This document shows, piece by piece, positions 8,971-17,603 of a stretch of 64,000 bases of DNA. The stretch covers positions 2,666,001 to 2,730,000 of the forward strand of contig CAWDJJ010000001.1 of assembly GCA_963802635.1 (NCBI GenBank). The letters are read 5' to 3'. The DNA is from CAVTLG01 sp963802635 (GTDB lineage Bacteria > Chloroflexota > Ktedonobacteria > Ktedonobacterales > Ktedonobacteraceae). Numbering within the stretch: the stretch's first letter is position 1; every line of letters begins with the position of its first letter. The notes under the pieces are model-generated. The model was given only the letters and a program-made list of their open reading frames with translations. It did no database searches and was not told the origin of the DNA. Position numbers and translations under genes: made by a program.

Positions 8971-10062
8971 TCAGGCTCCTTTTTGCTCATGCACCAGATG
9001 CTGAAGCTGTGCGAATGCCGCAAAAAGTGGCGCGACTCCCACCTGACCGACCTTTCTCCATCGCTCGCTCCAATCTTTCCCCAGGTGATCTTCAGGTGGA
9101 GGACAGACCACCACCTCAAATGCCTCAAGCTCTTCGATTAAGCGATCAAGCGCCTGCAGTCCCCCTGCATCGGCGTCAAGTGCGAGGACGACTCCTCGCA
9201 CCTGTGGCGGAAACCAATCGGCCCTGGCGGCAGTCCCAACCAATGCGACAACGTCACCTGGCGCAAATCCTGCTTCCAGCAGCGCGAGACGATCAAAGCT
9301 GCCTTCGACCAGGATGACGCTGGCTGAAAAATCGACCGGTGGGACACAAAACCATCCCGCCGGATTGGTCTTGATCCACCGTCTCGGAGCCACCTCTTGT
9401 TCCAGCAAAGCCTTATGGATGTTCTCATCCATGCCTACTTGCCAGCGCCAGAGGGATCGGCCTATAAATCCGTTGCCGGTTGGTGAGCGCAGCGGGAAGA
9501 GCAGTCGTTCCGTCCAGCGTGAGAGAAGCGCATGGTGAGGTTGCATGTCTGGCGCGTTGAGCAGATATCTCGGTAGATATCCCACGCCAGCTTCGCTCGC
9601 ACCCTCCAGAGAAATCCCTCGCGTCAGCAGATACGCCTGAGCCTGCCATGCATCTCCCAGTTCAACATCACCAAGCGCTCCACAGAGTCGAGCACCGAGC
9701 GCGTGGAGTGCGGCAATTTCCTCTTGTTGCCACGGCTCACCTTTTGTGTGTTTGCGTGCTGGAAGTGCGGCTGGTTCTGGCTGGATGACAGGTGGAGGCT
9801 CTATTATTGCTGTATGGGGCCTCTTCTCCCGCAAATCGGCTGCGGTGGCTGGATTGTATTCTTCGATCAAGACTAACGCCTGACATTGAAAGCAGCGCCC
9901 CCAGCCAGTGCTCTTGTGAATGGACAGAGAGCGCTGATGGTCCCCTCGATGGACGTGGCAGTACGCGCGAATCGACTCCCCACCCTGGGTATGTACATCC
10001 CACAGTTCCTGGAGATGGGTCAGGTGGATAATTTTCCCTCGTGCCGTGGAAATGGTCTCCAT
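8971..10062 (-). CDS. DnaG-like primase with CHC2 zinc finger and Toprim domain
   Basis: This 363-aa protein carries an N-terminal CHC2-type zinc finger with C35, H38, C57 and C60 (YCHVHRGDH, CFQC) and a C-terminal Toprim domain. The Toprim glutamate is in VEGSFDRL and the acidic pair in LALDADAGG, so the active site appears complete. It is shorter than chromosomal DnaG (about 600 aa) and lacks the DnaB-binding domain, as is usual for plasmid and phage primases. Its predicted role is RNA primer synthesis for element replication. The ATG overlaps the stop of the upstream small membrane protein gene (TAATG) and has AAGGAGAGG upstream, so the two are coupled. A second, degenerate copy follows at 7895-8680. 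Confidence 0.85.
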   Translation of the reverse strand: METISTARGKIIHLTHLQELWDVHTQGGESIRAYCHVHRGDHQRSLSIHKSTGWGRCFQCQALVLIEEYNPATAADLREKRPHTAIIEPPPVIQPEPAALPARKHTKGEPWQQEEIAALHALGARLCGALGDVELGDAWQAQAYLLTRGISLEGASEAGVGYLPRYLLNAPDMQPHHALLSRWTERLLFPLRSPTGNGFIGRSLWRWQVGMDENIHKALLEQEVAPRRWIKTNPAGWFCVPPVDFSASVILVEGSFDRLALLEAGFAPGDVVALVGTAARADWFPPQVRGVVLALDADAGGLQALDRLIEELEAFEVVVCPPPEDHLGKDWSERWRKVGQVGVAPLFAAFAQLQHLVHEQKGA

Positions 10063-10298
10063 TAGAGATCCTCTCCTTCATCATCGATGGCAGGGTGAGC
10101 ATGCCTCGCTGCGAGAGCATGAAGGAGTGGTGGAGACGTTTCTTCTGGAGCTGTTTTTCCTGCAGGCGGTCGTTTTTGCACATATTCAATGTGCCATTGG
10201 CGCATCTCGCGGACCAGATTGGGCAGCAATTGAGCAACAAGAAACGCCAGAAATCCAAGCAGGCTACACGTAATCAGATAGTGGAAAAGATCGAACAT
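10062..10298 (-). CDS. Small single-pass membrane protein
   Basis: A 78-aa protein starting at ATG 10298 (MFDLFHY) behind GAGGAGAATACC. Residues 5-25 form one hydrophobic helix (LITCSLLGFLAFLVAQLL), followed by a basic amphipathic stretch and an acidic end. The charge pattern suggests the tail is cytoplasmic. The stop overlaps the primase ATG, so it is in the same operon. No family was recognised. A similar small hydrophobic protein is encoded at 40797-40976. Confidence 0.65.
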   Translation of the reverse strand: MFDLFHYLITCSLLGFLAFLVAQLLPNLVREMRQWHIEYVQKRPPAGKTAPEETSPPLLHALAARHAHPAIDDEGEDL

Positions 10299-10335
10299 GG
10301 TATTCTCCTCTGGCACAACGCAGCACGCCGTGCAG

Positions 10336-10366
10336 AAAAATGGCCCATCGTGATGCACGATGGGCT
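10336..10366 (-). terminator. Terminator after the coiled-coil gene
   Basis: An 8-bp stem (GCCCATCG 10343-10350 / CGATGGGC 10358-10365) followed on the minus strand by CATTTTT. It separates the coiled-coil gene from the small membrane protein gene. Confidence 0.7.
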
Positions 10367-10475
10367 TGTTGTCGGTAAAACAGGGCAGACACATACAGAT
10401 CAAAGAAAAGGAAGAGAGATAGGAAGAGATGAACCGTGATGGAATAGGCAGACAAAGAGAGTAAGCGCAAAGCGC

Positions 10476-11031
10476 CTACTCTGATGGAAGGAAAACGGTA
10501 GATGGTACGTTATCAAGCTCTTCTTTGAAGCAGGAAATGAAACGATCCATGTGCATGGCCTGTCTCAACGTATCCCGTTGCAACGTAAGCTGGCGTACTT
10601 CTCTTTTCGAGCGCGGCGATCTGTTGTCGCGCGTTCCTTTGTGGATCGGTTTCTCGCTTCTCCGCCAGGCTCTGTTCCAACTGGAACTTCTCTCGACGGC
10701 ATTGCGCAATCTGGTCTTGCCAATCTTTGAGAATGTGCCTGCGTAGCTCTTTGATCTGAGTCGTGCGGTTGCGCACGAAGCGTGGCAAAAGACGACTGAT
10801 AATCAGGGCCACCAGGAGACGAAAGAACCAACCCCCTCTGAGCCGTCGGACCTCATGCTCGGCGAAGGTGAGCGGTCGAATACGTGCCGTTTTGCGCCTG
10901 CGTCGATCTTCACGGGCATTCCTGGCTGGTGGGTTTTGCTCCAACACCGTGAGCCGTTCTTGCACATCGATCACCTCTGCCAATCGCTCTTGATGCCTAT
11001 TCGCTCGGCTTGCGGCCAGGCGCGTCTGCAC
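10476..11031 (-). pseudogene. Coiled-coil protein with one membrane segment, frameshifted
   Basis: The reading at 10513-11031 gives a basic coiled-coil protein with a central hydrophobic segment (GGWFFRLLVALIISRLLP) and heptad-like helices on both sides. Near 10608 the helix leaves frame at a run of four A: LEK becomes random sequence, while the next frame continues the coil (REVRQLTLQRDTLRQAM) to a stop at 10476. Removing one A restores a single protein. The start is uncertain: a GTG at 11031 is in the frame, but coding-like sequence continues upstream (ERLHILEEHLAERT) without a good start codon. The membrane topology and neighbours suggest a structural role in the mobile element, but no family was recognised. 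Confidence 0.5.
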
Positions 11032-12538
11032 TGTCGCAATCGTTCGGGTGCGTTCGGCAAGATGCTCTTCTAAAATGTGGAGTCGCTCAAGGTCATGGTG
11101 ATTTATGTTTCCATCCTTTCAGAACAAAGAGCGCGGAGGGAAAAATGCACAGATTCACCTCAAGCAGTGAACACTTTCTTGCACCTCCTTCCTCGCTCTT
11201 TCGCGTGTGGTTTGTGAATTGTTTTTGTTGTCCGCTTGGTGCCCAAAAGGCGAGGGGGACTGGAATCCATGCCATTGCATGTGTTCCTTGCCTCAGTCTG
11301 TATCCTGGAGTACCTCTCAGGCGTGGGAGACCAGTCCACATCATGTGTTCTCAAGAGAACGAGCAGATTCGGCTCAGTCCGTACCCTGGAGCACCTCTCA
11401 GGCATGGAGGACAACTTCCACCAATCTCATAAGAGACTGTTTGTTCAAATGATTACTCAAGATATACCATGAAACAGAAAAGAATGCAAGAGGGGTGAGG
11501 AAGGAGAAAGAGAGATAAAGAGAGAGAAGTTGTAGATGAAAAAGAAGATATATAGAAGGTAATATTCCCTTATAGCCACACCCAATTTAAGCTCAAAGCG
11601 GGCAATATTGTCGGGAGCACGTATCTCATCCGAATGTGGCCTTTCCAGGGCGTCAATGGAAGGTTGATGTTTTCTATTGAACAGCATTTGAGGATAACTC
11701 ACAGATGATGTTGGCGCTTGCCGATGCGCCATCGCGTGAAAGCAACGCAGGAGAGAGGTCTGACAGAGGGTTCCTTGATGGTCCCTGGACGCTTCTTATT
11801 GAGTTGTTGTAGAAGTCCGGCATGGGAGAGCGTACGACAACTCCCTTCCATCGACACACAGTGACGACATCAAGTAAGAACAGGGTATGGCTCTCCCAAA
11901 GTGAAAAGAGTGCCATTGATACCAGCGGAATCCACTCGGAACCACTGGCGTCCTGGTCGTATGGAGCCATCATTACCATGGTACCCAGATCTGGTACGAA
12001 TTCATTTATAATAAATGAATGAAGAAAAGTGGTGAAACGTTCTCTGCCGGAGCCACCAGTATCCTCGGTTCACTGCGACTGGCTCCGGTTTCACAGGAAG
12101 GAAGAAACAGTGCCACAAGGGAATGGAGCCATATTGTCAACGTCTCTTATAAATCTCGATGGGAAGCCAATTCAGGCGCACAACGGAGAAGGAGAAGTTA
12201 TACCATCAGATGGATACCTGGCAATCTTTGGGGACATCATCCCATGGATGATGCCATCGCCGGGTCCATTTTTGGGAGCGAAGGCAGTGGACCCCAACGA
12301 GTGGACCCGCAGAAAAAGATCTCATGGATTCTCTTTCTCCGAACAATGCGCCCGGTTCTTCTCGGATCTATGCCACAGGAGGATATGGAGAGAGGAGAGC
12401 CGCCAGCGCATGCTCTTCTGGCTCCGCTGATAGTGGCATCCAGTGACCCATGGGGAGCCACGGTCACTGTTCCCTCAGAGGGAAGAGATCATCGGTCGTT
12501 TGCTGTCTATCCTCGCCTATGTGCTTTTCTCCTCTTTT
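11032..12538. other. Long stretch without a clearly supported gene
   Basis: About 1.5 kb in which no gene can be supported with confidence. It contains a pair of imperfect direct repeats (11292-11407), A/G-rich simple sequence around 11465-11560, and overlapping frames on the plus strand from 12019 to 12555, of which the one at 12029-12430 gives the more protein-like sequence (LINLDGKPIQAHNGEG). That one has a GTG start and no convincing ribosome site. It may hold remnants of decayed genes. Confidence 0.5.
11292..11407. repeat. Two imperfect direct repeats, 81-bp period
   Basis: Segments of about 35 bp starting at 11292 and 11373 share CTCAGT, CCTGGAG and ACCTCTCAGGC with only four or five differences. 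The spacing is 81 bp. Only two units are present, so it is not a CRISPR array. Translated on either strand the repeats give similar short peptides, but no reading frame supports a gene. Confidence 0.6.
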
Positions 12539-13084
12539 TCACCTACTTTCGATGACAAATGGAGGACGTACACTCGCGTTATGATAGGACGCTGCTTCAA
12601 GGGCAAGCGCTATTCGCGCTTCTGGTGGCAGGTCTCCATGCCGAGTGGCAAACAAGACTCCCAGCGCCAGATCATCCCCTGCCCCCACTGCATCGTAGCC
12701 GATGAGTGCCTCCTGCACCTGATAATCCGCATCGATACAAAATAGCCTCTTTTGAATGCCAACTAGAAACTTCCCTCCCTTCTCCTGCTCATCCTCTTTT
12801 GTTGCATATCCACCCTCTTTCAGACAGGTGCGAACGGCGTTGATAAAACGAGTTGCCATATAGTTCTCGATGGGTATTGTCTCCTCATATGGAGGGATTT
12901 CTAGTGCATAGCGCAACAACTGCACCATACGAAATGAAGAGGTACATCCAAAGACGCACGCTCCATTGAAAAAGACTTTGCTATCTGCACGAATGGTCTG
13001 TTGGCTGGTGCCTGTCGCCGCACTGTCACCTCCTAGATAGACCCGCCCACTCCTCTGATCAGCAATACCTGCAATACACGTCAT
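12539..13084 (-). CDS. HslV/proteasome-like Ntn hydrolase
   Basis: This 181-aa protein begins MTCIAGIADQ, followed by a GDSAAT motif, which is the N-terminal nucleophile pattern of the proteasome beta/HslV family: Thr2 would become the catalytic residue after removal of Met1. The beta-sandwich pattern and C-terminal helix (GDLPPEARIALALEAASYHNASV) also fit. No HslU ATPase or proteasome partner is encoded nearby, so its substrate is unknown. The ATG at 13084 has GGAGG 7 bases upstream. It sits just left of the first IS1634 copy, which begins about 60 bases before its start codon. The family call is by motif; the lone setting is unusual for HslV. Confidence 0.75.
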   Translation of the reverse strand: MTCIAGIADQRSGRVYLGGDSAATGTSQQTIRADSKVFFNGACVFGCTSSFRMVQLLRYALEIPPYEETIPIENYMATRFINAVRTCLKEGGYATKEDEQEKGGKFLVGIQKRLFCIDADYQVQEALIGYDAVGAGDDLALGVLFATRHGDLPPEARIALALEAASYHNASVRPPFVIESR

Positions 13085-13146
13085 AGAGAATCCTCCTCTT
13101 CATCACTGTCTGATTTTTCAGCGTCTGCTCTTTGCATAGAAACCAT

Positions 13147-14940
13147 CTCATGGTTCGCTCAAATTTTGACGAGATTTCAAAATTGTAATACACTACAAGC
13201 ATGAAAGAAACGTTGAACATTGAAACTGAACGTGTAGATGATATTGCGCTGTTACTAGCACACATGCAGCGCATGAATATCTCTGAGCTGCTAGATAAGC
13301 ATATCCCAGTTCATGGCAATCGGAAGGGATTAAGTGTAGGAAATGTGACGATGGTTTGGCTCTCTCATATCCTTTCAGAAGCGGATCATAAAATGCACCA
13401 TGTACAAGAGTGGGCAATGCGACGAAAAGAAATACTACGTGGCTGCGGATTGAAGACGCTTGAACCACAAGATATGACAGATGATCGCCTTGCAGATGTT
13501 TTGCATGCTTTAAGCAGCGATATCCATTGGTCAGCATTTGAACAGGATTTGATGGGAAGCCTGGTGCGAGTGTATGATATGCAAAAAGCACGTATACGTG
13601 TTGATACGACTAGCGTCATGAGTTATGCTGAAGTGAGTGAACAGGGATTACTGCAATTCGGGCACAGCAAAGACCATCGACCTGACCTGCCACAACTCAA
13701 ACTGGTGCTCGCAAGTTTGGATCCTTTGGGAATGCCATTGGCGACAGAAGTGATTTCGGGTGAAAAGGCAGATGACCCGGTGTACCTGCCAATCATGAAG
13801 CGGGTGCGTGAAGGACTCAAAAGGGAAGGACTGTTGTATATAGGGGATTGCAAGATGGCAGCATTCCAAACACGTGCGACCATTCAATCCTCGAAAGATT
13901 TTTATTTATGCCCTCTTTCAGCTATACACATCTCATCACAGCAACTCCAGCAAGAAGTGGATACATTGAGAAAGAACGGAGAGCCGCTCATAAAGGTTGA
14001 ACGCGTGAATGAGAAAAATGAGCGTATTTGTATTGCTCAAGGGTATGAAATGAAACAAGAGTTGGATAGCGAGAGAGATGGGCAGATATCTGCATGGACG
14101 GAACGCCGATTGCTGATCCAATCAACGCGTGGAGCAGAAGGAGCGAAGCGTTCTTTGCTAGAACGCTTAGAAAAAGCAGAGCAAGCTATACAGGAGCTAT
14201 TGGTGAGAAAGCAAGGAAAGCAGCGCCTAAAAACACGTGTGGAAGTAGAGAGAGCCATACAAGAGGTGTTAAAGATATTTCGCGTGGAAGATTTATTAGA
14301 GATTGCTATTTATGAAGAAAAGCGGGAAATCCCAGTTCGTGCTTATGGAGGAAAACTCTCCTCACCACGTCAAGAGAGCCTTTTTACGATCAAGAGTACA
14401 CGAATGGAAAAAGCACTCGAGTATACTATAAGTCATCTGGGCTGGCGTGTCTATGTTACAAATCAGGGAAAAGAATATCTTCCTTTAGAACAAGCTGTAG
14501 AGGCATACCGTGATGAATATCTTGTCGAGCGGTGCTTCGAGCGCCTCAAAGGACATCCTTTCTCATTGGCTCCTCTCTATGTGCAGCGTGATGATCATCG
14601 AGTAGGATTAGTGCGCTTGTTGACGATTGCTTTGCGTGTTTTAACGCTGTTGGAAGGTGTCGTTCGTCAACGTTTACAAGAGCTGAAGGGAGAGCTTGCC
14701 GGACTCTACGCAGGAAATCCCAAACGTCGCACGAATCAACCGACTGCGGAACGATTATTGGAAGCCTTCCATGAAGTGACGCTTACCATCGTTCGTGCTC
14801 CTGGGTTCATACAACGCCATATTACGCCACTTTCCTCTCTTCAGCAAGAAATTTTAACGTTATTAGGCTTTACGTCTGTCATCTATTCTCAATTGGCGGA
14901 TGATTCTTAATTTCCGTCTGGAAAATGAGCGAACCATGAG
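13147..14940 (+). mobile_element. IS1634-family insertion sequence, copy 1
   Basis: The element is 1,794 bp with terminal inverted repeats starting CTCATGGTTCGCTCA; the right end is its reverse complement with a few mismatches. A second copy of exactly the same length lies in the opposite direction at 41725-43518. No direct repeat flanks this copy, but its right flank (ATTTTA) is the reverse complement of the right flank of copy 2 (TAAAAT), consistent with recombination between the copies. Confidence 0.85.
13201..14910 (+). CDS. IS1634-family transposase, copy 1
   Basis: This 569-aa DDE transposase has a complete reading frame. The catalytic aspartates are in RVDTTSV and YIGDCKM, and the glutamate is in EYLVERCFERLKG, the typical order of the IS4/IS1634 group. 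The middle carries the insertion of helices and coiled coil expected between the second D and the E. It differs from copy 2 (41755-43464) at a dozen or so residues, clustered around EPQ/EQQ, SAF/TAF, KLV/KQV and a block near AYGGKLSSPRQ. Both copies look functional. The gene lies between the Ntn hydrolase and the TIR gene fragment. Confidence 0.9.
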   Translation: MKETLNIETERVDDIALLLAHMQRMNISELLDKHIPVHGNRKGLSVGNVTMVWLSHILSEADHKMHHVQEWAMRRKEILRGCGLKTLEPQDMTDDRLADVLHALSSDIHWSAFEQDLMGSLVRVYDMQKARIRVDTTSVMSYAEVSEQGLLQFGHSKDHRPDLPQLKLVLASLDPLGMPLATEVISGEKADDPVYLPIMKRVREGLKREGLLYIGDCKMAAFQTRATIQSSKDFYLCPLSAIHISSQQLQQEVDTLRKNGEPLIKVERVNEKNERICIAQGYEMKQELDSERDGQISAWTERRLLIQSTRGAEGAKRSLLERLEKAEQAIQELLVRKQGKQRLKTRVEVERAIQEVLKIFRVEDLLEIAIYEEKREIPVRAYGGKLSSPRQESLFTIKSTRMEKALEYTISHLGWRVYVTNQGKEYLPLEQAVEAYRDEYLVERCFERLKGHPFSLAPLYVQRDDHRVGLVRLLTIALRVLTLLEGVVRQRLQELKGELAGLYAGNPKRRTNQPTAERLLEAFHEVTLTIVRAPGFIQRHITPLSSLQQEILTLLGFTSVIYSQLADDS

Positions 14941-15511
14941 ATTTTACTTGTACTTGACGCTGCGTTTGAAAGGTACCGCGAGGATCAAGGTAGTAGTTGC
15001 GTTCGATAAGCCACCGGAGATAATTACGACGAGAGAGAGGATGGACTGAACCGACCTGATGTTCAATGGCTCGACGAAGACCTTCTACAATATCACGAAA
15101 TGCTGCATCCTGATTGTCCCATTCCGTGATAGGTTTGCCATCACGCGGAAGACATTGTAAATGCGCAAAAGGAGAATGTTGCCAGTCAACGGGACGCACA
15201 ATAATTGGTATAACGCAAGCCTCTCCGTGCTGATGACGTTCGAGTGCACGCTGCATCTCAATGTTATAGCAGTAGTCTGATGCGAGGAAATCCGAACTGA
15301 TGAGCAGCAGGATGATTGACGACTCATTTAAGTAACGATCAATGGCTTGAACCCAATTCGTGCCTGGCACAATTTGACGGTCGTGCCATGTAGTAATCAA
15401 ACCTCTCCGTTTCAAGAGGTGAAGATGCTTCTCTAACTCATTACGAAATATCTCATCTTCATGAGCATAAGAATAGAACAGAGTCACTGGGTTGTCATAT
15501 TGCTGATCCAT
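14941..15511 (-). pseudogene. TIR domain, N-terminal half of a split TIR-NACHT-HEAT gene
   Basis: About 190 residues of genuine sequence form a TIR domain: FYSYAHEDEIFRNELEKHL at the start, a conserved bulge (WHDRQIVPG), and SSDFLASDYCYNIEMQRAL with a candidate catalytic Glu85. TIR domains of defence proteins hydrolyse NAD+ or make signalling nucleotides. After the domain the protein runs into the IS at 14940, and the last 20 or so residues are IS sequence. Reverse-complementing this half and joining it after one copy of TAAAAT to position 43525 gives an uninterrupted frame (QVQVK then LEEVYISLVAQRE) leading to the NACHT domain. It is therefore the 5' part of the gene whose 3' part lies at 43519-46734. 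As it stands it could still yield a free TIR protein. Confidence 0.85.
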
Positions 15512-15598
15512 ATGGTACTAGCTCTACCTCTTCACTAAATTAAGGAAGTTTTATCGAGGTACGAATCTCAAGAATAGCATTGTAAGTAAGTGAAGCTC

Positions 15599-16774
15599 TT
15601 AAAGTCCCAAATTCTTAAGACAGATAACAAAGAAGCTCTGAGAAATCTGGTTTATAAGGTCATCAACAGGTAACATCTGTATACCCAAGGATGGATCTCT
15701 TCCAGGATCAATAGGGGGAATCGTATCTGGCTGTAACTTACCCCTAACAAGGGTTGCATATGACTCATTACTTGGCGAAGGCTTAAAGATCCCCACTGTC
15801 GCTGGCATTTTTAGAGCGTTGTTCGACAATTCGATTGCAAACCAATCTACAGGTTGATAGGATGGAATCTTAGGATTGTGGATGGCTTCTTCTATATCTG
15901 CTTTCGTTGGAAGTGAATAGTTGATAGCCTTTGCAACTTCTTCAATGCGGCCATAATCTTTACTACATGCTTGAATAAGCATGAAGAGGCGTGTTGCAGT
16001 ACGAAAATAAGAGAGGAGAGATGCATCTCTGCCTTCTATCTCTCTGAGAATATTTATCATCTTATCATAGTATTCATTGTATCCGTACATGAGAGCGAGT
16101 GCTAAAGACACCTTCTCTTCAGGGTTGTCTTGATGTTCTAAGGCATTCTCGAGCCATGTAATAGCCTCCAACTTAGGTAAGTTACTCGTAGGCATATCAC
16201 TCGATTGAACGCTCACAGGAGCAACATAGCCGAAAAATACCGCTGGTGGTAGTAAAAGAGAAGGAAATAATGCATTTGTATACGAAAGCTCGACCTCCTG
16301 GCTTAACCGAAGCCCAATGATACTGTACGCTCCAGGCAGGTTTGGGTATTTCTGAAGAGATTTCCTCATAAGCTCTTCGGCGTCTTGCCAGCTAGTCGCA
16401 CGCGTAGCATCAGCAAATGCAAGGGTGCCTTCTATCTGATCTTGTATCTGTTTTTCGTATTCTGCCCGAATTTTCATCTCAAAAGTTTCTTCTAGGATGT
16501 TTTTCGCTTCGTTCACTTGTTTCTGAATACGATCTTCTAATTGAATTTGAGTGAGGATGGCAACTAAGGCGACGATGAGGCCACCTACCGCAAAAACCGC
16601 TCCCATAATGCTACCTATAGTGGAGAGCAAGGCGCTGGCATCTGCTATCGAAGGAACAGGTATTCCTGTAAAGTGTCCTATCAGAGCGAGACCAAACCAG
16701 ATAATAACCCACGTCACTGGAATAAAAATGAGCATAAGCACGATCTGCCAAAGTGGGGAAATCTTAAATTCCAT
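15599..16774 (-). CDS. Membrane-anchored TPR-like protein
   Basis: This 391-aa protein has two N-terminal membrane helices (LWQIVLMLIFIPVTWVIIW and IMGAVFAVGGLIVALVAIL), then a coiled-coil linker (EDRIQKQVNEAKNILEETF) and helical repeats of TPR/Sel1 character (SWQDAEELMRKSLQKYP, AITWLENALEHQDNPEE). The soluble part would lie in the cytoplasm. The ATG at 16774 has GAGGTGAG upstream. It lies 88 bases downstream of the TIR gene start region on the same strand, although no family links it to TIR. Similar membrane-plus-repeat proteins accompany signalling NTPases, but its function is unknown. Confidence 0.65.
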   Translation of the reverse strand: MEFKISPLWQIVLMLIFIPVTWVIIWFGLALIGHFTGIPVPSIADASALLSTIGSIMGAVFAVGGLIVALVAILTQIQLEDRIQKQVNEAKNILEETFEMKIRAEYEKQIQDQIEGTLAFADATRATSWQDAEELMRKSLQKYPNLPGAYSIIGLRLSQEVELSYTNALFPSLLLPPAVFFGYVAPVSVQSSDMPTSNLPKLEAITWLENALEHQDNPEEKVSLALALMYGYNEYYDKMINILREIEGRDASLLSYFRTATRLFMLIQACSKDYGRIEEVAKAINYSLPTKADIEEAIHNPKIPSYQPVDWFAIELSNNALKMPATVGIFKPSPSNESYATLVRGKLQPDTIPPIDPGRDPSLGIQMLPVDDLINQISQSFFVICLKNLGL

Positions 16775-17013
16775 GTCTGCTCACCTCAATGAAAACAATA
16801 CTATAGATGAATTGTGGAAGAGATTTAGCTTAGGAGCATTGTACCACTCTTGTCTACTGATACTCTAACGCTAGCGGTTCTTTCTTTATGAATAGTTCTG
16901 ACCAGAAGTAGGTATGCTGTTGTTTATAGTTTTCTGATAAGAGTGTTTTTGGTTCTTTCTAATATGGCTTGCATCAAAAAAGTTTTGGTGCGAAATAGGA
17001 AAATACGTATTTT

Positions 17014-17097
17014 ATGAATATCAGTAAATGGGAACGAGGTGAGGCGCACCCAGGGCAAGATCTTCAGCAAAAACTTTGTGACCTAGATTTTGTCTAA
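17014..17097 (+). pseudogene. Fragment of an XRE-type regulator
   Basis: A 27-codon reading (MNISKWERGEAHPGQDLQQKL and on to a stop) matches the second and third helices of the HTH domain that opens the large XRE/NB-ARC regulators common in Ktedonobacteria (consensus-like ISxWERGxxxPG...QKLC). No promoter-proximal part or downstream ATPase is present. It is a remnant. Confidence 0.6.
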
Positions 17098-17211
17098 ATT
17101 AGTGACACCAATCTGCGAAGCTTGCAGAAAAGAGCCTTCGCAAAAAAGCTCTTGCACTGATAACAACTCTGCTGGCTAATCCAGATGCACGGCTGATTTT
17201 CAATAGTGCCG

Positions 17212-17430
17212 CTAATTTGGACGAAAATCGGGTAAATAAGAAGCGCTCAGATCGGCTCCGCTCAGATTTGCACCTGATAAGTCAAGTAAGGCAAGGTTAC
17301 TACCTTGTAGATGTTGACCACTCAGATCAAGTCTCTTAGAACTTCCTACATGTAGCAGGAGTTGTTCCACATCTGCCCTTGTAAGAGGTTTATCCTCTTT
17401 GCCTGTCTTGTTTTGCTGATTGTTTGGCAT
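17212..17430 (-). CDS. Short pentapeptide-repeat protein, probably truncated
   Basis: A 72-aa protein with a polar N-terminal segment (TRADVEQLLLHVGSSKRLDLSG) and then three to four pentapeptide repeats (LSGANLSGADLSASYL). It ends abruptly at a stop after YLPDFRPN, whereas pentapeptide-repeat proteins usually continue for many more turns of the quadrilateral helix. The N-terminal segment before the repeats is typical of effector modules in larger multidomain proteins. It is probably the remains of a longer gene; a short functional protein is less likely. Confidence 0.5.
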   Translation of the reverse strand: MPNNQQNKTGKEDKPLTRADVEQLLLHVGSSKRLDLSGQHLQGSNLALLDLSGANLSGADLSASYLPDFRPN

Positions 17431-17603
17431 TTTACTATCTCCTAATCATCATGAAGAGTTTAATATGCATCTTTATTGTTACCAGGGTAAAAGGAATGAA
17501 TATGATCTAATCACCTCTGTTCGTCTGTTATAAGCTCAATAGATGAAAATGGGTTTTGGTACAGAGCTGGTTAAGAAGGAGCCATTACTTTATGTTTCCA
17601 TAC

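Noticed and set aside
11292..11407. Repeats considered as a CRISPR array
   Set aside because: Only two units with several mismatches and no spacer regularity; no cas genes.
12019..12555. 178-codon plus-strand frame as a gene
   Set aside because: No ribosome site, no recognisable domain, and a competing frame at 12029-12430 gives more protein-like sequence; left as unassigned.
13084..13200. Promoter of the Ntn hydrolase reading through the IS end as an IS-borne promoter
   Set aside because: No convincing -35/-10 pair could be placed without guessing.
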